DNA from: Micrococcales bacterium
Lineage (GTDB): Bacteria; Actinomycetota; Actinomycetes; Actinomycetales; Dermatophilaceae
Length of the DNA stretch: 6,927 nt
Direction of reading: 5' to 3'
Assembly (NCBI GenBank): GCA_003157445.1
Contig: PMJN01000085.1
Span: 1 to 6,927, forward strand
Notes under the pieces: generated by a model
What the model was told of the DNA's origin: nothing
The model's database searches: none
What the model saw: only the letters and a program-made list of their open reading frames with translations
Program-made: the position numbers and the translations under genes
Part shown: one piece after another, positions 1-6,090 of the stretch
How positions within the stretch are numbered: position 1 is the stretch's first letter
How the letters are laid out: each line of letters begins with the position of its first letter

Positions 1-1
1 C

Positions 2-2287
2 CGGATCACTCCTGCGGACATCTCTGACCCGGCCGAGCTCATCAAGCGAGCGGCCGAGCTCAGCGCGGAGCTGGACACTGCGATCGCACCAGGTTTTGAG
101 GCGCTGGTCTTCAAGGCCAAGCGCGGCATCGAGGACATCTACGAGCTGACCTACGTCCGCAAGGACGGCAGCCGCTTCCCGGCCATCGTGTCGGTGACCG
201 CGCTACGCGACGTGCAACAGGACATCATCGGCTACCTGTTGATCGGCACCGACAACACCGCCCGCCAAGAGGTTGAGGCAGCCCAGGCGCTGCTGGACCA
301 GCAGTTGCGCGACCAGCAGTTCTACACGCGTTCGCTCATCGAGTCGAACGTCGATGCGCTGATGACCACTGATCCCCAGGGCACCATCACCGACGTCAAC
401 CAGCAGATGATGACTCTGACCGGGCGCACCCGCGCTGAGCTGATCTGCGCCCCCTTCAGGGACTTCTTCACCGACCCGGCCCGGGCCGACGCAGGCATCG
501 CGCGGGTCCTGGCTGAGCACAAGGTGACCGACTATGAGCTGACGGTCCGGGCCCGCGACGGTAAAGAGACCTTCGTGTCCTACAACGCGTCGACAATCCA
601 TGATCGACACCACGACCTTCAGGGCGTGTTCGTGGCTGCGCGCGACGCGACCGACCGCCGGCGCACCGAGCGCACTTTGCAGCAGAAGAACGTCGAGCTG
701 GAGCACGCGAGCCGGATGAAGTCGGAGTTCCTGGCGACGATGTCACATGAGCTCCGCACTCCCCTGAACTCGGTGATCGGGTTCTCCGAGGCGCTCAAGG
801 ACGGACTCCTGGGCGAGTTGACCGACAGCCAGCAGGAGTACATCGGGGATATCTTCACCAGCGGCCAGCATCTACTCTCCCTGATCAACGACATCCTGGA
901 CCTCTCAAAGGTCGAAGCCGGGATGATGAATCTTGAGATGGAGGTCGTGGACGCAAGGCAGCTCTTGTCCAATGCCTTGTCCATCGTGCGGGAGAAGGCA
1001 TTGGCTCGCAGTATTAGCCTTGATCTCGAGCTGGACGAGCACGTCGGGGTCACCCAGCTGGACGTGCGCAAGACCAAACAGATCGTCTACAACCTGCTCT
1101 CCAACGCGGTCAAGTTCAGCAGCCAGGGTGATCTGGTGTCCCTGCGCGCCCGGCAGGTCCCTCGAAGCGTCGTCGGGACACTGGAGGGCACCTGGCCCGT
1201 GCGTAGCTTCGAGCTGGCCGAGAACGAGTTCACCTGGTTCCTCGAGATCTGCGTCACCGATGCCGGCATAGGCATCTCCGAGGAGAACCTGGCCAAGCTG
1301 TTCCAGGCCTTTACCCAGATCGACAGCAGTCTGGCGCGCAAGTTCGAGGGCACTGGGCTGGGCCTGGCAATGGTCAAACAGATGAGCGAGCTGCTCGGTG
1401 GCACTGTGGCCGTGGCCAGCAGGGAGGGCCAGGGGGCGTGCTTCGCCGCCTGGATCCCACTTCAGACGTTCACCCAGCCCCCCTCCGCCGAGCGCACAGA
1501 TGTCGAGGCGGAGATGACTACACCCCGACAGATCATCGATCGCGTCGCACTGGTGGTCGAGGATGACGACTTTGCCGCAGACTTGGTGAGCAGCCTTCTG
1601 CAGGCCGAGGGCTTTGCTGTCCTGCGCGCCCGCAGTGCTTTGCAGGCGCTCGAGATGGCCTCCGCGCAGGACCTCGATCTGATCACCGTAGATACCGAAC
1701 GACCGGGTATCGATGGGTGGCAGTTCCTTGCCACCATCCGTGAGGATGCCAGCCTGGCCGTGGTGCCGCTCGTGGTGGGCTCCGGCACTTCCGAGGGTCC
1801 ATTGGCGTTGGCCGGAGGCGCCGGCGCAGTTCTGGAGAAGCCGGTCAGCGCCTGCGCGCTGAAGCTGGCACTGGGGAACCTGGGCTTCCACGAGGCGAAG
1901 GACCAGACCCGCACCGTGCTGGTCGTTGACGACGACCCGAAGGCCGTCGAGTTGATCGCGGCGCACCTCAGGATCCCGGCCTATGTGGTGGTCCGGGCCT
2001 ACGGCGGACAGGAGGCCATCGCCCTGGCACATAGGGTGTGCCCTGATCTCATCCTGCTCGACCTGATGATGCCCGAGGTGAGCGGGTTCGACGTTGTCCG
2101 TGCGCTGAAGTCCGACCCCAGTACATCGGGTATCCCGATCCTGGTCATCACTGCCAGAGAGATCACAGCACTGGACCGTGCGGTCCTCAATGCTGATCCG
2201 AGCCATGCCATCGCCAACATCAAAGAGACCGGCTTCAACGCGTCTGACTTCATGGCCGAGGTCCGACGTGCCCTACCGCAGCGCTAG
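2..2287 (+). CDS. Hybrid sensor histidine kinase, PAS-PAS-HisKA-HATPase-REC-REC (5' partial)
   Basis: This is an ATP-dependent sensor kinase that autophosphorylates on His and passes phosphate to Asp on receiver domains. The reading frame is open from base 2, so the GTG at 188 is internal and the true start lies upstream; 761 residues are visible. Counting from base 2, the order is: end of a PAS domain (about 1-90), short coiled linker, second PAS (about 108-218), HisKA (about 237-307) with H-box SHELRTP and phosphoacceptor His249, HATPase (about 347-491) with N-box Asn368, G1 DAGIG (420-424) and G2 GTGLGL (450-455). Two receivers follow: REC1 (about 516-628; Asp564, Lys613 in EKP) and REC2 (about 637-757; Asp687, Lys741 in IKETG). 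REC1 has TERPG after its Asp instead of the common MMPG. REC2 lacks the usual KP pair, but its K-x-x-G form is familiar in terminal receivers of hybrid kinases. No HPt domain and no membrane segment are visible in this part. All kinase motifs are intact, so activity is expected. The ligand is unknown. Confidence 0.95.
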   Translation, partial: RITPADISDPAELIKRAAELSAELDTAIAPGFEALVFKAKRGIEDIYELTYVRKDGSRFPAIVSVTALRDVQQDIIGYLLIGTDNTARQEVEAAQALLDQQLRDQQFYTRSLIESNVDALMTTDPQGTITDVNQQMMTLTGRTRAELICAPFRDFFTDPARADAGIARVLAEHKVTDYELTVRARDGKETFVSYNASTIHDRHHDLQGVFVAARDATDRRRTERTLQQKNVELEHASRMKSEFLATMSHELRTPLNSVIGFSEALKDGLLGELTDSQQEYIGDIFTSGQHLLSLINDILDLSKVEAGMMNLEMEVVDARQLLSNALSIVREKALARSISLDLELDEHVGVTQLDVRKTKQIVYNLLSNAVKFSSQGDLVSLRARQVPRSVVGTLEGTWPVRSFELAENEFTWFLEICVTDAGIGISEENLAKLFQAFTQIDSSLARKFEGTGLGLAMVKQMSELLGGTVAVASREGQGACFAAWIPLQTFTQPPSAERTDVEAEMTTPRQIIDRVALVVEDDDFAADLVSSLLQAEGFAVLRARSALQALEMASAQDLDLITVDTERPGIDGWQFLATIREDASLAVVPLVVGSGTSEGPLALAGGAGAVLEKPVSACALKLALGNLGFHEAKDQTRTVLVVDDDPKAVELIAAHLRIPAYVVVRAYGGQEAIALAHRVCPDLILLDLMMPEVSGFDVVRALKSDPSTSGIPILVITAREITALDRAVLNADPSHAIANIKETGFNASDFMAEVRRALPQR

Positions 2288-2293
2288 AAGGAG
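2288..2293 (+). promoter_or_regulatory. Strong ribosome binding site for the response regulator
   Basis: AAGGAG follows directly after the TAG stop of the kinase gene and lies 6 nt before the ATG at 2300. It supports that start and suggests the regulator is translated well from the same mRNA as the kinase. Confidence 0.85.
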
Positions 2294-2299
2294 CATCAG

Positions 2300-2710
2300 A
2301 TGGCCAAGGTGCTAGTCATTGAGGACAACCCAGCGAACATGAAACTGACGTCGCTGCTCGTGCACCGGGCGGGTCATGTCGTGCTGCCTGCTGTGGACGC
2401 TGAAACGGGGTTGAGGCTGGCCCTTGCTGAGCAGCCAGCGTTGATCCTTATGGACATTCAGCTGCCGGGCATGGACGGCCTGGCTGCGACCGCCATTCTG
2501 AAGGAAGACCCCGCCACCGCAGCCATCCCGATCATCGCGCTGAGTGCGCTGGCCATGAAGGCGGATAAGGAACGGAGCCAGACCGCCGGTTGTGACGCCT
2601 ACATCGTCAAGCCGTTGCGGTACAAGGAGCTCTATGAGGTCATGGAGCACCTTCTGGAGCCGCAGTCGTCCGCGCACCAGAGCACGGCTGGCGGTCTGGG
2701 CGAAAGATGA
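2300..2710 (+). CDS. Single-domain response regulator (CheY/DivK-like)
   Basis: This is a stand-alone receiver of 136 residues that should accept phosphate from a His-kinase and signal by protein-protein contact, since no output domain follows. The acidic pair Glu8-Asp9, phosphoacceptor Asp52 (in LILMDIQLPGMDG), Ser82 and Lys104 (in VKP) are all present, so phosphorylation should be possible. The sequence with EDNPAN near the start and MDIQLPGMDG resembles the DivK-type receivers that accompany hybrid kinases; this is a family resemblance, not a demonstrated orthology. Residues about 120-136 form a short polar tail rich in Ser, Gly and Gln. The ATG at 2300 has a strong RBS. The gene starts 12 nt after the kinase stop, and its stop overlaps the start of the GGDEF-EAL gene, so the three genes are very probably one operon. 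It probably shuttles phosphate or allosterically controls the kinase or the cyclase. Confidence 0.93.
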   Translation: MAKVLVIEDNPANMKLTSLLVHRAGHVVLPAVDAETGLRLALAEQPALILMDIQLPGMDGLAATAILKEDPATAAIPIIALSALAMKADKERSQTAGCDAYIVKPLRYKELYEVMEHLLEPQSSAHQSTAGGLGER

Positions 2711-4899
2711 CAACAACCAATATGACGGTGCCGGCCACCATCCTCATCGTCGATGACGAGAGTGCCAATCGTCGACTGCTGCAGGCGTTGCTCGGGCACG
2801 AAGGCTATGTCACGCGCACCTCCGCCAGCGGCGAGGAGGCGCTGGCTGCTATCGCACACGACCCGCCAGACCTGATCCTGCTGGACGTGATGATGCCTGG
2901 GCTAGACGGGCGACAGGTTGCCAGGGCCGTCAAGGCCGACCCGACCCGCCGCAACATCCCGATCATCATGGTGACCGCCCAGACCGACCGCGAGGCACGT
3001 CTGGCGGCGCTGGAGGCCGGGGCCGAGGACTTCCTATCCAAACCCGTCGATCGGGCCGAGCTGTGGTTGCGCGTGCGCAACCTCTTGCGCTTGAAACGGC
3101 TTAGCGACCTCCTTGAGAAGCATCAGGTGACCCTTGAAACGCAGACTCAGGCACAGTCGGCGGAACTGCAGGCACGTACCGCGGACCTGAATCGCTTTCG
3201 TACGGCGATGGACGCAACAGACGACTCGATCGTCCTGGTGAACCGCACCACTATGGAGTTCGTCGCGGTCAACTCAACCGCCTCACAAATGCTGGGCTAC
3301 TCCCGCGAAGAACTGCTCGAGATCGGACCGATGGAGGCGGTGTCGGCTTCGCGTGATCAGCTGGAGGTTATGTTCGACGCGATCATCGAGGGTCGGGGGC
3401 GGACTGCGTCGTTGGAGACTGCACACCGAAAAGACGGCTCCGCCTTCCCAGTCGAGGTGCACCGCCAAGCTCACCGCGCGGGAGCCGACTGGATCATCGT
3501 GGTGGTCACGCGCGACATCACCGAGCGCATCGAGGTGCAGGGCCGTCTGGAGGATCTGACTCACTATGACGCCCTCACCGGGTTGTCGAACCGCACACTT
3601 TTCTGCGAGACGCTGACCAAGACGTTGGTGTATGCCTCGGCGACCGGGCAGACAGTCGCCGTCCTGCATTTGGACCTCGACTATTTCAAGAACATCAATG
3701 ACACCCACGGCCACGGAATCGGCGACGAGCTCTTGATCCAGGTCAGCGATCGGCTTATCGATTGTCTGGGGGACCCCGATACCATCGGGCGACTTGAGGG
3801 AGACGAGTTCGCGCTGATCCTGACGACGGCCCAGGGCCGGCGCGATGCCGCGGTCTTCGCCGAGAAGATCCTGACGGCGTTGCGGAAACCGTTCGGCTTG
3901 GATGGCCGCGATGTGAGCGTGACCGCCAGCATCGGCATCACGTTGCATCCCGATGACGCAAGCGATACCGAGACCCTGCTCAAGTGTGCGGATACGGCCA
4001 TGTACCAGACCAAGCAGTCAGGGCGCGACGCCTTCCAGTTCTTCACGAGTGCGATGAATACCGAGGTGTGGCGTCGGCTGGAGCTCGAGAGCGCACTGCG
4101 GCACGCGGTCAAGAACGGGGAGTTTGTTCTGCACTACCAGCCCAAGGTGGAGCTCAAATGTGGGCATGTCGTTGGCCTGGAGGCCTTGTTGCGCTGGGAC
4201 CGGCCTGGTTTCGGCTTGATCGCGCCCAGTGAGTTCATCTACTCGTTGGAGGAAACCGGCCTCATCGTCGATGTCGGCCGTTGGGCCATCGCCGCTGCAT
4301 GTGAACAGATCAGGGAATGGAGACGGCGCGGTATCGACCCGGTCCAGGTGTCGCTGAATGTCTCGGAACGTCAGCTCGTCAGGGGTGATCTGGAAAGCGA
4401 TGTCCTGCTTGCGTTGGACGCCTATGAGGTTCCAGGCCGGATGCTCGAGCTCGAGCTGACCGAAACCCTGCTGATGACCAGTACCGACCGCACGATCGCC
4501 ATCTTGGCGAACCTGAGGGACGCAGGTGTGCAGATCTCCATCGACCACTTCGGAACGGGGTCCTCCAGCCTGGAGTACATGCGCCGGTTCCCGATCGACA
4601 AGCTCAAGATCGGCCGCAGTTGCATCCGTGAGGTCACCCAAAGCTCAGATGCCGCAGCCATCACCTTGGCGATCATCGCGATGGGTCACAGCCTCGACCT
4701 GGAGGTGATCGCCCAAGGCGTGGAGACAGCTCCTCAGCTGGCCTACCTGCGAGGCAATCAATGTGACCAGATGCAGGGCTATTTCTTCAGCCCGGCGCTG
4801 CCTGTGCTCGCCCTCGAACTGCTGTTGGCCGCGCGTACCTGCCTGCCGGTACCGGTCGACGAGGAAGTGTTGCCCCACCGTGACATTCCTCCTGGATAA
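2707..4899 (+). CDS. REC-PAS-GGDEF-EAL cyclic-di-GMP signalling protein; EAL probably inactive
   Basis: This 730-residue cytoplasmic protein links a phosphorylatable receiver to c-di-GMP enzymes. REC (about 10-125) has Asp16-Asp17, Asp60, Thr90 and Lys112 and looks functional. A coiled linker (about 128-162) leads to PAS (about 162-280). The GGDEF domain (about 283-445) has the entry motif DALTGLSNR, metal-binding Asp323, FKNIND around Asn331, and a signature that reads EGDEF (364-368). The inhibitory I-site, normally RxxD, is GDPD (355-358), so its Arg is absent. The EAL domain (about 463-715) retains Glu492, Asn551, Glu583, Asp613, Lys634, Glu673 and Gln690, but has His614 for the second Asp of DDFGTG, Gly636 for the Asp of KID, and Gln670 for the Glu of AEGVE. 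Those three positions are needed for hydrolysis in characterised EAL enzymes such as RocR, so it is probably a net cyclase or a c-di-GMP sensor (inference). The ATG overlaps the regulator stop as ATGA, with only a weak GAAAG before it, which suggests translational coupling. Confidence 0.94.
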   Translation: MTTTNMTVPATILIVDDESANRRLLQALLGHEGYVTRTSASGEEALAAIAHDPPDLILLDVMMPGLDGRQVARAVKADPTRRNIPIIMVTAQTDREARLAALEAGAEDFLSKPVDRAELWLRVRNLLRLKRLSDLLEKHQVTLETQTQAQSAELQARTADLNRFRTAMDATDDSIVLVNRTTMEFVAVNSTASQMLGYSREELLEIGPMEAVSASRDQLEVMFDAIIEGRGRTASLETAHRKDGSAFPVEVHRQAHRAGADWIIVVVTRDITERIEVQGRLEDLTHYDALTGLSNRTLFCETLTKTLVYASATGQTVAVLHLDLDYFKNINDTHGHGIGDELLIQVSDRLIDCLGDPDTIGRLEGDEFALILTTAQGRRDAAVFAEKILTALRKPFGLDGRDVSVTASIGITLHPDDASDTETLLKCADTAMYQTKQSGRDAFQFFTSAMNTEVWRRLELESALRHAVKNGEFVLHYQPKVELKCGHVVGLEALLRWDRPGFGLIAPSEFIYSLEETGLIVDVGRWAIAAACEQIREWRRRGIDPVQVSLNVSERQLVRGDLESDVLLALDAYEVPGRMLELELTETLLMTSTDRTIAILANLRDAGVQISIDHFGTGSSSLEYMRRFPIDKLKIGRSCIREVTQSSDAAAITLAIIAMGHSLDLEVIAQGVETAPQLAYLRGNQCDQMQGYFFSPALPVLALELLLAARTCLPVPVDEEVLPHRDIPPG

Positions 4900-4948
4900 A
4901 CAGACGTGAATGGGCCACGAGAACCCGCTGACGGTGTGCTCACCGCCC

Positions 4949-5170
4949 TCAGGCCAGAGGCCGCACGCCGAGCTCAGAGCTGAAGCCCGACGGTGAGGTG
5001 GCCTCGGCGACCGGCTGCAGGCTGGCTTTGTTGCTGCGGGCGCGCCGCTCATAAGCTATCGCGAGGTTTGCCCTGTGCGTGTAGTTGATGACCACGCGGT
5101 AGCGACCAATGCGCAAGGGTCGGCGATGGCCTGCGAGGTAGTGTGCCAAGGATGCTAAGGGCCCTGTGCC
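4949..5170 (-). pseudogene. Possible remnant of a RelE/ParE-type toxin (C-terminal half)
   Basis: The minus-strand frame ending at a TGA (4949-4951) contains LAGHRRPLRIGRYRVVINY, followed about ten residues later by AIAYERRAR. This resembles the family pattern of RelE/ParE toxins, in which L-x-G and R-x-R-V-G-x-Y-R-V-x-Y strands are followed by a terminal HRR-like basic strand. Toxins of this family are about 85-100 residues. Only the C-terminal half is recognisable here: upstream of about 5170 the frame is low-complexity Arg/Ala/Gly sequence running into the hairpins, and no start codon with an RBS is seen. A C-terminal extension of about 25 residues follows the core. No antitoxin gene is visible beside it. 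The match was made by eye, so chance resemblance in an arginine-rich frame of GC-rich DNA remains possible. Confidence 0.3.
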
Positions 5171-5189
5171 GCACTGGGTGCGGCACAGG
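5163..5189. repeat. Perfect 12-bp hairpin with 3-nt loop
   Basis: CCTGTGCCGCAC (5163-5174) pairs exactly with GTGCGGCACAGG (5178-5189) around a TGG loop. The stem is strong and GC-rich, but no T-run follows on either strand, so an intrinsic terminator is possible only in the U-less form sometimes proposed for actinobacteria. It is the first of the hairpin series. Confidence 0.7.
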
Positions 5190-5206
5190 TTCGCCACGGC
5201 GGCTAC

Positions 5207-5220
5207 GCCGGTCAACCGGC
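5207..5220. repeat. Short hairpin GCCGGT/ACCGGC
   Basis: GCCGGT (5207-5212) is the reverse complement of ACCGGC (5215-5220). A realistic structure has a 5-bp stem and a TCAA loop. It is minor on its own, but lies 18 nt from the preceding hairpin. Confidence 0.4.
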
Positions 5221-5249
5221 CAGTTCGCCCTCCCCAACCTGCCGGCGCA

Positions 5250-5312
5250 CGCCCGGCCCGAGACGACGATGCAGCACGTTGTGCTGGGCGAGGATGCGCT
5301 GCGGGCCGGGCG
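5250..5312. repeat. Nested inverted repeat, 11-bp outer and 6-bp inner stem
   Basis: CGCCCGGCCCG (5250-5260) is exactly complementary to CGGGCCGGGCG (5302-5312). Inside, CAGCAC (5272-5277) and GTGCTG (5281-5286) form a second stem with a GTT loop. Spacing of the outer arms is 41 nt. An alternative pairing of GATGCA (from 5269) with TGCATC (ending 5319) is also available. The arrangement looks like a structured RNA or cruciform-prone DNA rather than coding sequence. Confidence 0.6.
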
Positions 5313-5357
5313 TTGCATCGGCGCGTTGAGATGCTAGACAGGAATAGCCCTTTGACA

Positions 5358-5372
5358 TCCTGGCGGCCAGGA
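5358..5372. repeat. 15-nt palindrome centred at 5365
   Basis: TCCTGGC (5358-5364) mirrors GCCAGGA (5366-5372) around one G. A TTGACA lies just to its left (5352-5357), but no matching -10 element is present. It could be a protein-binding palindrome or simply part of the repeat cluster. Confidence 0.5.
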
Positions 5373-5408
5373 GATGACCCGGATTCCAACTGCACCCGCA
5401 GGCAACAT

Positions 5409-5456
5409 GTGCAGGTCCGCCCTTGACTGGCAGGGCCAAGACTGCCAGGTCTGCAC
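5409..5456. repeat. Two-tier imperfect hairpin abutting the large palindrome
   Basis: An inner stem is formed by CTGGCAG (5427-5433) and CTGCCAG (5442-5448) with an 8-nt loop. An outer stem pairs GTGCAG (5409-5414) with CTGCAC (5451-5456) across an asymmetric bulge of 12 and 2 nt. It ends exactly where the next palindrome begins, giving about 79 nt of continuous secondary structure. Confidence 0.5.
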
Positions 5457-5487
5457 GTGAACCGCGCCAGGTCCTGGCGCGGTTCAC
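5457..5487. repeat. Perfect 31-nt palindrome (15-bp arms, centre T5472)
   Basis: GTGAACCGCGCCAGG (5457-5471) is the exact reverse complement of CCTGGCGCGGTTCAC (5473-5487). Pairing stops sharply at 5456/5488. There is no T-run after it on the plus strand. It lies 134 nt upstream of the small ORF at 5621. Candidate roles are a U-less terminator for either strand, an operator for a dimeric protein, or an element end or recombination site; the sequence alone does not choose among these. Confidence 0.75.
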
Positions 5488-5608
5488 TGCGGGTCCTACA
5501 ACTGAAAGGGCACAACAGGTTTGGTTTTCACCGCCCAGAGCTGAACGCAGCCTCCAGCGCAGACGGCAGGGGCTTTCTGTCGACCCTGAAGGACCGGTTC
5601 TTCACCCT

Positions 5609-5613
5609 AGGAG
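5609..5613 (+). promoter_or_regulatory. Ribosome binding site of the small ORF
   Basis: AGGAG lies 7 nt before the ATG at 5621, an optimal distance. It is the main reason for choosing this ATG rather than the frame extension that is open upstream to 5423. Confidence 0.6.
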
Positions 5614-5620
5614 TGACCCA

Positions 5621-5833
5621 ATGAAGCAAACACAAAATGTGGCTGAGCACCAGTGGCGGCTTGCACAGACGAACCGGTTTCGGCGGTTCTGTGAGGCCCA
5701 AGGTGCCGACCCGATGGCCGTGATGTCAGGGGATGACCAGATCGACCTATCACCGATCTGTGACACGCACGGCCGCATCGCCCCTGAGCAAGAAGACATC
5801 GACGTCGCGCGAGCTGACAGTGCCGCCACATGA
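5621..5833 (+). CDS. Small hypothetical protein, 70 aa
   Basis: I do not recognise this family. The protein is hydrophilic, without signal peptide or membrane segment. The N-terminal half (MKQTQNVAEHQWRLAQTNRF, then RRFCEAQGAD) is basic and likely helical; the C-terminal half is acidic (DDQIDLSP, EQEDIDVARAD) and probably extended or disordered. It has two Cys (in RRFCEAQ and SPICDTHG), spaced too far apart for a simple zinc knuckle. The ATG has an optimal AGGAG. The first codons (AAG CAA ACA CAA AAT) are AT-rich compared with the surroundings, as often seen at real translation starts. It stands alone between the hairpin cluster and the convergent EAL gene. Basic-then-acidic small proteins can be DNA-binding or antitoxin-like, but that is speculation. 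The frame could still be spurious in GC-rich DNA. Confidence 0.5.
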   Translation: MKQTQNVAEHQWRLAQTNRFRRFCEAQGADPMAVMSGDDQIDLSPICDTHGRIAPEQEDIDVARADSAAT

Positions 5834-6090
5834 CCCGGGGATTCCAGCAGGATCCGTGTCTCTCCTGAGCGGCACTGGGGTTGTACCCAGGCTAACGGTA
5901 GGCGATACGCGCAAAGAGCGCCGACGAGGCAGTCCAGCAACAGGGCTGGGCCGCTGGAGTCGGCGCTGCCGGTTCGAAGCGCAAGGTCCCAGCGCTACCG
6001 AGCAGGCGCAGGGCGATGCCTTTGAACTTCCAGTTGTTCTGCGGCCAGGTGTCGCGAGCGCACCAGGAAGAACCCGAATGCGCGTCGGAT
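5834..6090. other. Interval between the small ORF and the convergent EAL gene
   Basis: No supported gene is present in these 257 nt. A minus-strand frame just past the EAL stop reads NNWKFKGIALRLLGSAGTL and looks mildly protein-like, but it has a stop upstream (in the last codons of the EAL gene), no start codon with an RBS, and no family I recognise. A GGTTCGAAGC at about 5971-5980 looks like a tRNA T-loop, but its stem does not pair. No strong terminator hairpin was seen for either converging gene. Confidence 0.4.

Larger units (their letters stand above)
4900..5620. other. Long gene-poor interval rich in inverted repeats
   Basis: About 720 nt separate the GGDEF-EAL stop from the small ORF. 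No frame here has convincing coding character on both composition and start signals. It holds a weak hairpin (CGGTG 4932-4936 with CACCG 4941-4945) with no T-tract, a minus-strand toxin-like remnant, and the hairpin series listed separately. No classical terminator and no convincing promoter were found: TTGACA at 5352-5357 has no acceptable -10 box at 16-18 nt. The content suggests decayed or once-mobile DNA. Confidence 0.6.

Noticed and set aside
188..190. GTG as the start of the histidine kinase
   Set aside because: The frame is open to base 2 and encodes the upstream part of a PAS domain (YVRKDGSRFPAIV), so this GTG is an internal Val codon.
905..2206. Long minus-strand open frame (433 codons) antisense to the hybrid kinase
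   Set aside because: The translation is rich in Gly, His, Gln and Asp with no domain, and the plus strand carries unmistakable kinase and receiver motifs over the same bases. It is an antisense artefact of GC-biased third positions.
3283..3948. Minus-strand open frame antisense to the PAS-GGDEF region
   Set aside because: No recognisable domain, and the opposite strand has clear GGDEF motifs.
5143..5337. Plus-strand 64-codon frame starting at GTG with a nearby GAGG
   Set aside because: It runs through the strong hairpins, is Arg/Cys-rich and low complexity at its start, and the GAGG is only 4 nt from the GTG. There is no family resemblance.
5352..5380. Possible promoter with -35 TTGACA
   Set aside because: The bases 16-18 nt downstream are TGACCC/GACCCG, with no resemblance to a TANNNT -10 box.
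5966..5990. Possible tRNA T-arm (GGTTCGAAGC)
   Set aside because: The five-base T stem does not pair beyond the closing G-C, and no acceptor, D or anticodon arms can be placed around it.
5834..6090. Protein-like minus-strand stretch downstream of the EAL stop
   Set aside because: It is in a different frame from the EAL gene, has no start codon or RBS, and no recognised family, so it is not called as a gene or as a frameshifted continuation.
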